42,628 nucleotides of DNA from assembly GCF_000296695.1 (NCBI RefSeq), contig NZ_BAFK01000027.1:1-42628 (forward strand), in the 5' to 3' direction. This DNA is from Rheinheimera nanhaiensis E407-8. Lineage in GTDB: Bacteria; Pseudomonadota; Gammaproteobacteria; Enterobacterales; Alteromonadaceae. Below, piece after piece: positions 18,704-26,190 of the stretch. The notes under the pieces were generated by a model. The model worked only from the letters and a program-made list of their open reading frames with translations. It did no database searches and was not told the origin of the DNA. The first letter of the stretch is position 1; each line of letters begins with the position of its first letter. A program made the translations under genes and the position numbers.

Positions 18704-19397
18704 CTGAAAACACCAGTTTACGTTGTAACTTAGCCGGCAGCTGTTGTAAATCGGCCGGGTTATCACTCACCACCACCACATTGGCATTTTGCATGGCCAG
18801 CGTCAGGCCTTGATATTGCTGATCGGCAAAGTGTGGCGTTGCCTTCAGATCTGTGTCTTTAGGTATAACAAAGACAGTGGCATAGCCACTGGCGGTTTTT
18901 ACCGCCAGATGCAGCGAGCGCACGCCCTGAAAGGTGCAATAGCGGGCGTAAATAATCTCATCCTGCCACTCTTGCAAACTGGCACCAAAGTTGGCCAGTT
19001 TCAGGTTTACCTCATCAAGCGGCTGCGCACGGGCGTGGGACAGCAAATAGTCTTGTTCATGGTAAACATGGGCCAGCGCATGGCTGCCGATATCACTGGC
19101 ATAACCCTGCTGATACCAATTAAGCCCCAACAGCGACACCATGGCGACACTGGCCGCTAAGGCTAATGGTGTTAACCAGCGCCACTGGCGTTTTTGCTGC
19201 TGAGGAATGTGCAATAACTGCTCAGCCAGCATAGGTGGTACCGGTATTTGCAGCGCATCTTCCAATGCTTGTTGTTGCTGCTGCAGTTGTTGGGCAAACT
19301 GGCGTAAACCGGCATCTTGCTGCAGCGCTTGTTGTAGTACCGGATGCTGACTGTAAGGGTCGGCCAGTAATAAACGGCGTAATTCGGTATTAGTCAT
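18699..19397 (-). CDS. DUF3379 protein, probable anti-sigma factor
   Basis: 232 residues from the ATG at 19397, which has GGAG upstream and overlaps the stop of the sigma-factor gene. The N-terminal cytoplasmic part is helical and very Gln-rich (about 28-55). One membrane helix is near 70-92 (LALAASVAMVSLLGLNW). The periplasmic C-terminal part carries DUF3379-type features such as HVYHEQDYL, IIYARYC, HLAVKT and VVVSDNPAD. This family is regularly the partner of an ECF sigma factor; a single-pass protein directly downstream of and overlapping a sigma gene is the standard arrangement for a membrane anti-sigma factor. The signal sensed is unknown. Confidence 0.82.
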   Translation of the reverse strand: MTNTELRRLLLADPYSQHPVLQQALQQDAGLRQFAQQLQQQQQALEDALQIPVPPMLAEQLLHIPQQQKRQWRWLTPLALAASVAMVSLLGLNWYQQGYASDIGSHALAHVYHEQDYLLSHARAQPLDEVNLKLANFGASLQEWQDEIIYARYCTFQGVRSLHLAVKTASGYATVFVIPKDTDLKATPHFADQQYQGLTLAMQNANVVVVSDNPADLQQLPAKLQRKLVFSA

Positions 19398-20031
19398 GGT
19401 GGCGCTCTCCTGATACATCCAGGCTGGCCCGTAATAATTTGCGGGCGCGAAATAAACGGGTGTTAACGGTATTCACATTCAGCTGTAGCAGGTTGGCTAT
19501 CTCGTCACTGCTAAAGCCACCTAATGCCTGCAACACCAGCGGCTCACGGTACTCTTCGGGTAACGCGGCCAAATGGTGGCGAACCACCTGATTGTCGTAT
19601 TGTTGTTCGGCACTGCTTTGCACCGTATCGGCCAAGCTATCCTGCTCGGCGCCGTCGTCGTAATCAAATTGCTTACGCTCAAAGCGGCGGGCGTTTTCCC
19701 GGCGTAAAATGGTAATAAGCCAGGCTTTGGCAGCACTGGCATCCAGCAAGCTGTCCAGGCTTTTCCAGGCGCGCAAAAAAGTTTCCTGCACCAGATCCTG
19801 GGCAATATCCGCATCTTTACATAACCAATAGCCGTAGCGATACAAGTCGGCATGATAGTGTTTTACCAGCAGCTCGTAGCGCTTAGCTTTGCTGTCGCCA
19901 AGCGTAAAAAAGGCAGCACTGTGCTGGTTATTACTAACGTGATCGGGCATTGGCGTCTTTTGACTCTGTACGGTAGTGCTGTCCAGCCTAGCCTTATTTG
20001 CCCGGCCTGGCAAAAAATGCAGGCTACCCAT
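19390..20031 (-). CDS. ECF-type RNA polymerase sigma factor
   Basis: Sigma-70 family protein with only regions 2 and 4. Region 2 includes ADIAQDLVQETFLRAW, and region 4 includes LPEEYREPLVLQALGGFS then a helix-turn-helix ending NTVNTRLFRARKLLR. A linker of about 30 residues lies between. The start is uncertain. The codon at 20031 overlaps the DoxX stop (TAATG) and has a good GGGAG site 7 nt before, giving 213 residues. An ATG at 19950 would give 186 residues closer to family length but has no clear ribosome binding site. The gene overlaps its anti-sigma partner by 8 bp and sits behind a DoxX membrane protein in one operon. Confidence 0.9.
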   Translation of the reverse strand: MGSLHFLPGRANKARLDSTTVQSQKTPMPDHVSNNQHSAAFFTLGDSKAKRYELLVKHYHADLYRYGYWLCKDADIAQDLVQETFLRAWKSLDSLLDASAAKAWLITILRRENARRFERKQFDYDDGAEQDSLADTVQSSAEQQYDNQVVRHHLAALPEEYREPLVLQALGGFSSDEIANLLQLNVNTVNTRLFRARKLLRASLDVSGERHHD

Positions 20032-20633
20032 TACTGTACTCCCGCACAGACGCGGCGCTTCACATAATAATCCAGGCTGGTGTAGCGGCCGCCACCGCTA
20101 AAAAACAGGCTAACCAACATAACAAAGTAGGTGGCAGCAAATTCAATACCGTTGTTTAAAATAACAAAACTGCCGTTATGGGTGAGCCAGGCATAATTGC
20201 CATGTTGCTGCAGCAGCTGTTTAGCCGCTTGAAGCTGCTCGGCGGATTGTATTACCCGTTCGTTTGCCAACCAGCTGCTGCTATCGGCAATGGCCAGCCA
20301 GCCGTTAGGCCAATGTACGGCAAAAATGGCCACCAGCATGGTCACCATCAGCGGTATGCTGGCCAACCGGGTAAATAAACCCAGTAACAACAGCAGCGCG
20401 CCCAGGGTTTCGGCGGCAATTGCCAATACGGTTAACAGCAGCGGCAAGGGTAAACCCAGCCCCCAATCGCTGTTGCCAAACCAGGCCACGGTATCATCAA
20501 AGTGCTGAAGTTTATTCCAACCGGCTTGCAGTAGCACAGGGGCCAGATACAGCCGTATTAATAAAGGGGCTAACCCGGCCAGCGCCTGGCTGCGGCTGAC
20601 AATAGCTTGGTAAAAAGTAAAAACCGCCGGCAT
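20031..20633 (-). CDS. DoxX family membrane protein, HvfX/BufD-like
   Basis: 200 residues with four or more membrane helices. DoxX features are LYLAPVLLQAGWNKL near 28-42, WFGNSDWGLGLPLPLLL, and LGLFTRLASIPLMVTMLVA. A polar insert of about 50 residues (ANERVIQSAEQLQAAKQLL) and GSFVILNNGIEFAATYF near the C-terminus recall HvfX/BufD, the DoxX proteins of copper-binding RiPP (bufferin-type) operons. The match is from memory of that family. In those operons DUF2282 precursor and DUF692/DUF2063 genes are present; none is found here. It has a good GGAG ribosome binding site and is the first gene of a doxX-ECF-DUF3379 operon with stop/start overlaps. Confidence 0.85.
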   Translation of the reverse strand: MPAVFTFYQAIVSRSQALAGLAPLLIRLYLAPVLLQAGWNKLQHFDDTVAWFGNSDWGLGLPLPLLLTVLAIAAETLGALLLLLGLFTRLASIPLMVTMLVAIFAVHWPNGWLAIADSSSWLANERVIQSAEQLQAAKQLLQQHGNYAWLTHNGSFVILNNGIEFAATYFVMLVSLFFSGGGRYTSLDYYVKRRVCAGVQ

Positions 20634-20713
20634 TTTGCTGCTCCGTTAAAACGACAGAACATAAGAACGGCGGTATTGCAGTTATCTTTCAGGGGGCACG
20701 AAAATAGTTGCGG

Positions 20714-20989
20714 TTAATGGACGCGATACAGCCGGCAGAAAAAGTCGATAACCGCGTCGGCGTCCAGGCTGGAGAAGCGTACTTTACGTTTGGCCATAAT
20801 GGCCTCGCCCAGCGTTTTTAACGTATGTTCCAGTGGTAAGCCGCAAGGGCGCTCCAGCTCATGATCGGCAAACAGAAAGTTTAGCGCGGCACTGGTGTAA
20901 GACTTGCCCGGTGTTAATGACACCAGTTCCAGCTCTTGTAGCCGTACGCCCAGGTTGCGAATTTTCTGTAAGCGGTATGTCTCGTTCAT
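20714..20989 (-). CDS. Small protein of unknown function (91 aa)
   Basis: 91 residues, soluble, with no signal peptide or membrane segment. The N-terminal half is helical (YRLQKIRNLGVRLQELELV). The rest contains CGLPLEHTLKTLGEAIMAKR and VIDFFCRLYRVH. The upstream GGGG at proper distance supports the ATG at 20989. I do not recognise the family. It lies 80 bp upstream of the DoxX operon on the same strand and divergent from the Lon-like protease gene, so it may be co-transcribed with DoxX. It is not a DUF2282 precursor: it lacks a signal peptide and Cys-rich repeats. Confidence 0.7.
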   Translation of the reverse strand: MNETYRLQKIRNLGVRLQELELVSLTPGKSYTSAALNFLFADHELERPCGLPLEHTLKTLGEAIMAKRKVRFSSLDADAVIDFFCRLYRVH

Positions 20990-21095
20990 GATTGGCCCCG
21001 TGTACTGTTTGCCTTAATGCTTACTGTATCGACGGGCCGAGCGAATTCTTTAGTGAAACAACGAAATTGACCAGCACAGCAGCGCTGCTTTTTGC

Positions 21096-21101
21096 TAGTA
21101 T
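21096..21101 (+). promoter_or_regulatory. Candidate extended -10 for the Lon-like gene
   Basis: TAGTAT preceded by TGC makes an extended -10 about 35 nt before the ATG at 21136. A TTGACC lies 23 nt upstream, too far for a normal -35. A 12-bp palindrome AGCAGCGCTGCT overlaps the spacer and could bind a regulator. Confidence 0.3.
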
Positions 21102-21135
21102 AGCGCCAATAACTGCAGGTTTTACTAGGTAATTC

Positions 21136-23526
21136 ATGACTCATCACCCACATCCGCTGGCACTGACGCTGCCCCAACTTGGGCCACAGCTGGACGCTAA
21201 ACTGATTAAACAGGCGTTGGATAGCAGAACATTGGTGCCGGCCTTCATCGGCCAGGACAGAGCTAAAGCGGCGCTGGTGTTTGCTATCGGTATGGATATG
21301 CCCGGTTACAACCTGTATGTGATGGGTGAGCCGGCGCTGGGCCGCTTTACGCTGGTGCAGGATATACTGCAGCAGGCGGCCAGTGAAAAAGCCACGCCGG
21401 ATGAATGGTGCTATTTAAATAACTTTGATGACGAGCGCGTACCCAATACGCTGCGCCTGTTGCCCGGTGAGGGCAAGGTGCTGGTAAAAAGGATAGAAGC
21501 GCTGATTGACGAGCTGCTGGACACCTTTCCGGCGGCCTTTGATAACCCCGGTTACCAGCGCAAGAAAAAAGCCATTGCCCGCGCCTTTGATGATAAATAC
21601 GAGCTGGCGCTGGAGCTGGTAGAGAAAAAAGCGCTGGAAAAAAACGTGGTGCTGTATGAAGAAAACGGCGCTGTGAGTTTTTCGCCGATTATCGACGGTA
21701 AACCGCTGGATGATCAGGAGTTTAGTAAGTTAACTGAAGAGCAGCGCCAGTATTTTTACAGCCTGGTGGGCGAGCTGGAAACCATTTTAAATGAACAGTT
21801 GCTGGAGCTGCCGCAGTGGAAGCGCGAGTTATCTGAGAACCTGCGTGCCCTGCGCAAAGACACCATAGAGCAGGCGATTAAACCGCTGTTAAAGCAGTTG
21901 GAGCATGACTATGCTGCTGAGCTGGGCGTGCTGCGCTATGTGCGCGAGATGCGCAGCCATCTGGTAAAGGCCGTGCTGGAGCTGATGCCGGATGAATCGG
22001 AAAGCGAAAAGCAGGAAGAGAGCGATAACCGCGAAATTTTTGTCGAAGAGTTTGTGCCTAACGTGTTGGTACACCATGAAAGTATGTCGGGTGCGCCGAT
22101 TATTTTTGAGCCCAGCCCCAGCTACGGCAACTTATTCGGCCGGGTAGAGTACAACTCCAGCAGTGGCTCGCTGTATACCAATTACCGTATGATCCGCCCC
22201 GGCGCGTTGCACCGTGCTAACGGCGGCTATTTAATCTTAGATGCCGACCGTCTGCTTACCCAGCCACAGCTGTGGGATGCGTTAAAGCTGGCGCTAAAAT
22301 CCGGTGAGCTACTCATTGATACACTGTCAGACCATGCGGTGACCAACTCGACCATTATTACGCCCAAGGCGATACCGCTGAACGTCAAAGTTGTATTGCT
22401 TGGCTCGCGTGATCTGTACTACCTGATCCAGGATGTGGATGATGAATTTAACGAGCTGTTTCGTGTGCTGGCCGACTTTGAGCATTATCTGCCGTACAAC
22501 GCCCAGACGCTTAGCTATATGGCGATGCAAATTCGCGAGCAAATGCAGCTGCTGAATATCGACGAGCTGACCGCCAGCGGTTTTCGCCAGTTGCTTAGCT
22601 TCAGCTTTCGCCAGGCCGAGCATCAGCGTAAATTATCCGCCCGTTTTGCCGATGTGTTAGAGCTGGTGCGCGAAGCCTGTTATTACGCCGGCCAGCAGCA
22701 CAGCAGCAGCTTAACGGCAGAGCATGTGCAGTTGGCCTTAAAAGGCAAACAGTACCGCACCGGACGTATTAGCGAAGCCTTTTTGGAAGATATTCAGGAA
22801 GGGCAGATTTTAATTGATACCGACGGCTTGGCGGTAGGTAAGGTAAACGGCCTGACAGTGCTGGAAATAGGTGATACCGCCTTTGGCACGCCGGCACGGA
22901 TTAGCGCCACGGTATTCGCCGGCTCCAGCGGCGTGATAGACATTGAACGCGAAGTGGAACTGGGTAAAGCCATCCACTCCAAAGGGGTGCTGCTGTTAAC
23001 CGGTTATCTTGGGGCCAAGTACGCGCGTAATTTTCCGCTAACCTTATCGGCCAATATTGCCATGGAACAAAGTTATGGCCACATTGATGGTGACAGCGCT
23101 TCGTTGGCGGAAGTGTGTGCGCTGATATCTGCCATTACCGACATTCCGATTAAACAAAGCCTGGCGGTCACCGGCTCAATTAACCAGCATGGTCAGGTGC
23201 AGTCGATTGGCGGGGTGAACGAGAAAATCGAAGGTTATTTCCGTCTCTGCCAAAGCCGTGGCTTAAGCGGCGAGCAGGGCGTCATCATTCCGGCCAGTAA
23301 TCAGTTAAACCTGGTACTGAATGATGACGTGATACAGGCGGTAAAGCAGCATAAATTCCATTTGTATGTGGTGAAAACCGTCGATGAAGCGCTGAGCTTA
23401 TTAACCGGCGTTGAAGCCGGCGAGAAAAACAGCCGCGGTCAATACCCGAAAAAATCAGTCAATGGCCGTGCCTTAGTGCGGTTGGCTGAAATTGCCGAGC
23501 TGGTTAATGGCGCTATGGATGACTAG
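21136..23526 (+). CDS. Lon-like AAA protease (AAA_32 / LonB-type, YcbZ family)
   Basis: 796-residue ATP-dependent protease-like protein. Order: N-terminal AAA_32 part with P-loop-like GEPALGRFT at 64-72 (the Walker lysine replaced by arginine, seen in this family), a long charged coiled-coil insert (about 120-290), the second ATPase half (VEYNSSSGSLYTNYRMIRPG, then GALHRANGGYLILDADRL), and a C-terminal Lon protease domain. The catalytic dyad is S654 (DGDSAS) and K697 (GGVNEKIEG), 43 apart as in Lon. It is a probable cytoplasmic protein quality-control enzyme; substrates are unknown. It overlaps the convergent GNAT gene by 4 bp. Confidence 0.93.
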   Translation: MTHHPHPLALTLPQLGPQLDAKLIKQALDSRTLVPAFIGQDRAKAALVFAIGMDMPGYNLYVMGEPALGRFTLVQDILQQAASEKATPDEWCYLNNFDDERVPNTLRLLPGEGKVLVKRIEALIDELLDTFPAAFDNPGYQRKKKAIARAFDDKYELALELVEKKALEKNVVLYEENGAVSFSPIIDGKPLDDQEFSKLTEEQRQYFYSLVGELETILNEQLLELPQWKRELSENLRALRKDTIEQAIKPLLKQLEHDYAAELGVLRYVREMRSHLVKAVLELMPDESESEKQEESDNREIFVEEFVPNVLVHHESMSGAPIIFEPSPSYGNLFGRVEYNSSSGSLYTNYRMIRPGALHRANGGYLILDADRLLTQPQLWDALKLALKSGELLIDTLSDHAVTNSTIITPKAIPLNVKVVLLGSRDLYYLIQDVDDEFNELFRVLADFEHYLPYNAQTLSYMAMQIREQMQLLNIDELTASGFRQLLSFSFRQAEHQRKLSARFADVLELVREACYYAGQQHSSSLTAEHVQLALKGKQYRTGRISEAFLEDIQEGQILIDTDGLAVGKVNGLTVLEIGDTAFGTPARISATVFAGSSGVIDIEREVELGKAIHSKGVLLLTGYLGAKYARNFPLTLSANIAMEQSYGHIDGDSASLAEVCALISAITDIPIKQSLAVTGSINQHGQVQSIGGVNEKIEGYFRLCQSRGLSGEQGVIIPASNQLNLVLNDDVIQAVKQHKFHLYVVKTVDEALSLLTGVEAGEKNSRGQYPKKSVNGRALVRLAEIAELVNGAMDD

Positions 23527-24116
23527 CCAGCGCCTGGCAAAAGCTCAGTAAAGGCCGGGTGATACAATACCTGGCCGCTGCGGCCTTTCAGTGCCACCGG
23601 GTTAAGCGCCAGCAGCATAAAGGTGTTGTCCGGCACTTGCCACGGGCAGCGGATGTTAAACTGGCTGGCCGGGCTAAAGCCAAAGCGCGGGTAGTAAGCC
23701 GGATGCCCCAGCACCACCACCGCCTGAATTTCCCGTTTTTTACAGCGCTCTAGTCCGGCGCGAACTAATGCCGAGCCAATGCCCTGATGCTGTAGCACAT
23801 TGCTGACAGCCATTGGCGCCAATACCATTAAGCGGGTATTGGGATAAGGCTGCAGCGTTGCCGGTGAAAACAGTATATGCCCGACTACCTTGCCGTGCTG
23901 CTCGGCAACCAGAGCGATGCAGTCATCTTGTGCCTGGCGCAGTTTACGGATCAGCTTGACTTCGGCTTCGTTGTTAAAAGCAGTGCGGGTAAGCTGCTCT
24001 ACGGCAGCATAGTCTGCCGGCGTCTCCGGCCGTACCCGGGTGTCGTAGCCCAGCGCATGCCAGGTCGCGTTGCGCCGGCGCTGTAAGGTGCGGCTGATAT
24101 TATGCAGTAATGTCAT
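23523..24116 (-). CDS. GNAT N-acetyltransferase (YhbS-like)
   Basis: 197 residues from the ATG at 24116; an upstream TTG (24143) is possible but unlikely. The GNAT acetyl-CoA-binding motif is QHQGIGSALVRAGLERC, preceded by MVLAPMAVSN. The tail with GHPAYYPRFGFSPA is typical of the YhbS group. The N-terminus has a short basic lead before the domain begins near VRPETPADYAAVEQL. It acetylates a small molecule or protein of unknown identity. It is convergent with the Lon-like gene, overlapping it by 4 bp. Confidence 0.88.
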   Translation of the reverse strand: MTLLHNISRTLQRRRNATWHALGYDTRVRPETPADYAAVEQLTRTAFNNEAEVKLIRKLRQAQDDCIALVAEQHGKVVGHILFSPATLQPYPNTRLMVLAPMAVSNVLQHQGIGSALVRAGLERCKKREIQAVVVLGHPAYYPRFGFSPASQFNIRCPWQVPDNTFMLLALNPVALKGRSGQVLYHPAFTELLPGAG

Positions 24117-24206
24117 GGCCGTTCTGTGCAAAGCAAAAAACAAGTTTTAGTGTACCGCAGTGCGCCTGTGACTCAAGGCGTTTTGTTAACATTTACTGTT
24201 TTAGCG

Positions 24207-24233
24207 ATAAAAAAGCCGGCTTAATGCCGGCTT
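24207..24233 (-). terminator. Rho-independent terminator of the subtilisin gene
   Basis: On the minus strand an 8-bp stem AAGCCGGC/GCCGGCTT with a 5-nt loop is followed by a run of Ts. It lies 16 bp after the protease stop. Confidence 0.88.
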
Positions 24234-24248
24234 GGTTCGGTTAAACCC

Positions 24249-25898
24249 TTAACCACATTTTCTTGGGCCGCCTTTACAGCTGCCGCCGCTGTCACCACCA
24301 CCGGTATCGCCGCCACCGGTGTCACCACCGCCGGCACAACCGTTCACGCTCAGATAGTCGTATGCTGCTTTGGCTTTCACAATACCGTAGCCGAAGTACA
24401 CGTCTTTACCTGCTGCGCCCGCATCCTGCGCAGTGGCTTTTAACGCGTTACGAATTTCAGTACCGGTACAGCTTGGGAAGTTAGACCATACCAGTGCAGC
24501 TACACCGGCTACCGCTGGCGTTGCCATTGAGGTGCCGCTCATATAGCCGTAGTCACTGCTGTCAATGGTCACTGTCATGCTGCTGGCTGCTAACAACGCT
24601 GAACGGTCTTCCAGTGCTGCGCCTGCCGCAGGGATAGAGGTGGTATTGGCACTGCCTTCACCTAAAGTGCCATATAGCATACCGGCTTCGTTATTAATAA
24701 TTACCGCGCCGATACCGCCTGAGTTTTCGCAGTTTTTCACTTTGTCGTGAAATGAAATGCTACCGCGGTCAATCACGCACACTTTACCGGCTGCACCACT
24801 GTCTGTCGCTGTCGCCAGCCCCATAAAATAAGTGCTGCCAGAGGCAGTGCCGGCGTTTTCCATCGCTGATGAGGCATAAGCGGTGCTAGCGGCATACAGT
24901 GAGGATGAGGTAGCACCATCGGCCGGATAGGTTGACAGCGTATCTACACCGCCAGCGGTCACTTCAACACAAATTTTTTCGTCAGTTGTAACGTTTTTAC
25001 CTTTACCGGTGGTGCAGCTTGGGAACTGCGAGAAATCGGCAATATTGTTGTTGGCATCGTTGGCGCCAATCATCATTACCGACGGATAACCGGCCGGGTA
25101 TGAGCGCACACTGTTGCCGTCATTACCGGCCGCCGCCAGTACTAAACCGCCATTGTTAGTAAAGGTGGCAAAAGCGTTTGATTCGGTGCTGTTAGCACCG
25201 CCACCGCCTAAGCTCATGGTGATAATGTTAGCGCCAGCGGCGGTACATTTTTGCGCGGCATAGGCCAGATCTGACGAGTAACCCCAACCTTCAGCGTTAA
25301 ATACTTTGATAATATGCATGGCGACGCCAGGTGCCATCCCGACCACACCTACGCCATTATCGGCCGCGCCCACGGTGCCCGCCACATGCGTACCGTGTGG
25401 TCCGCCTGCAACATCCCAACTACCGGTGCCAGAGTCGTTATCGCCGGTGATATTGCCCCAATCAAAGTCGACGTTTGAGCGGTCCAGGCCAGAGTCAATC
25501 ACGCAGACTTTCATGCCGGCGCCGGCGTTAAAGTTGACCAGATTGGCTTGCGACTGATACACCGCATAAGGGGTTAGCTGTTCAACCATAGGGTTGCCCA
25601 AGTCGTCATTGTAAATAGCCATTGGTTTACGAATTTCGTCGGCTTCAATCAGTTTAATATGAGGGTTGTTTAACAGGCCTTTGATTTCGCTTAAGGTTTT
25701 TCCGGTAAACTGCGCAGCGATAAAGCCGTCAGCATCCACTTTCACGTCACCCCCCAGTTGCTTAGCCAGCGCTTTTACTACGCCTTTTTTGCTGTTATCA
25801 ACCTGAATAATCACCCGATCAGACGCTGTTGCGGCAGCGGTAAAACCCATTGCCAGTAGAGTGGCGGTAGCAATTGTGGACAATTTATTATATTTCAT
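24249..25898 (-). CDS. Secreted subtilisin-like serine protease (S8) with PA insert
   Basis: 549-residue exported protease. Order: signal peptide (1-26, ATAS), I9-type inhibitory propeptide (about 27-92), and an S8 catalytic domain with D135 (VIDSGLD), H168 (HGTHVAG), oxyanion N259 (AAAGNDG) and S457 (SGTSMATPA). A PA (protease-associated) insert lies between (about 340-445, CVIDRGSISFHDK). The tail (521-549) is a Gly/Asp repeat, GGGDTGGGDTGGGDSGG, ending in a Cys/Lys-rich SCKGGPRKCG with no recognised anchor. It degrades extracellular protein. It is monocistronic with its own terminator; the ribosome binding site is AGAGGA. Confidence 0.93.
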   Translation of the reverse strand: MKYNKLSTIATATLLAMGFTAAATASDRVIIQVDNSKKGVVKALAKQLGGDVKVDADGFIAAQFTGKTLSEIKGLLNNPHIKLIEADEIRKPMAIYNDDLGNPMVEQLTPYAVYQSQANLVNFNAGAGMKVCVIDSGLDRSNVDFDWGNITGDNDSGTGSWDVAGGPHGTHVAGTVGAADNGVGVVGMAPGVAMHIIKVFNAEGWGYSSDLAYAAQKCTAAGANIITMSLGGGGANSTESNAFATFTNNGGLVLAAAGNDGNSVRSYPAGYPSVMMIGANDANNNIADFSQFPSCTTGKGKNVTTDEKICVEVTAGGVDTLSTYPADGATSSSLYAASTAYASSAMENAGTASGSTYFMGLATATDSGAAGKVCVIDRGSISFHDKVKNCENSGGIGAVIINNEAGMLYGTLGEGSANTTSIPAAGAALEDRSALLAASSMTVTIDSSDYGYMSGTSMATPAVAGVAALVWSNFPSCTGTEIRNALKATAQDAGAAGKDVYFGYGIVKAKAAYDYLSVNGCAGGGDTGGGDTGGGDSGGSCKGGPRKCG

Positions 25899-26190
25899 TA
25901 ACTTACTTCCTCTGGATGTTGCTTAATCAGTTATGTTTGCTGATTTTACTTGTTATTTGTCGCGCTCTGACGGCGCTTTATCGCCTTGCTGTTTAATTCA
26001 GCAATAGTCTTATTTCTGCCAGAGAAAAAACGCTTTAGCAACCCTAAACTGAAAGTTCCCGATAATGGCTGTTTTATGTAATTTTTGTGAAATATGTTGA
26101 ATAAATATTTGTTATTAAGTGTAACTGAAAGGCTATCATGGCGATTAGTAGATGGCTGGGTGGCTAGGGTGCCGGGGCTTTTATTGACGG
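25899..26190. other. Intergenic region upstream of the subtilisin gene
   Basis: 292 bp, AT-rich in its middle (26070-26130). It must hold the protease promoter (minus strand) and the 3' end of the lnt transcript. A 6-bp inverted repeat AATCAG/CTGATT is present near 25926-25946. No convincing promoter boxes, terminator or gene were seen. Confidence 0.5.

Noticed and set aside
20290..20378. Plus-strand frames across DoxX and the sigma gene
   Set aside because: They are antisense shadows of well-supported genes with no ribosome binding sites.
24263..24484. Plus-strand Arg/His-rich frame opposite the subtilisin tail
   Set aside because: Its odd composition is the complement of the Gly/Asp repeat; no ribosome binding site.
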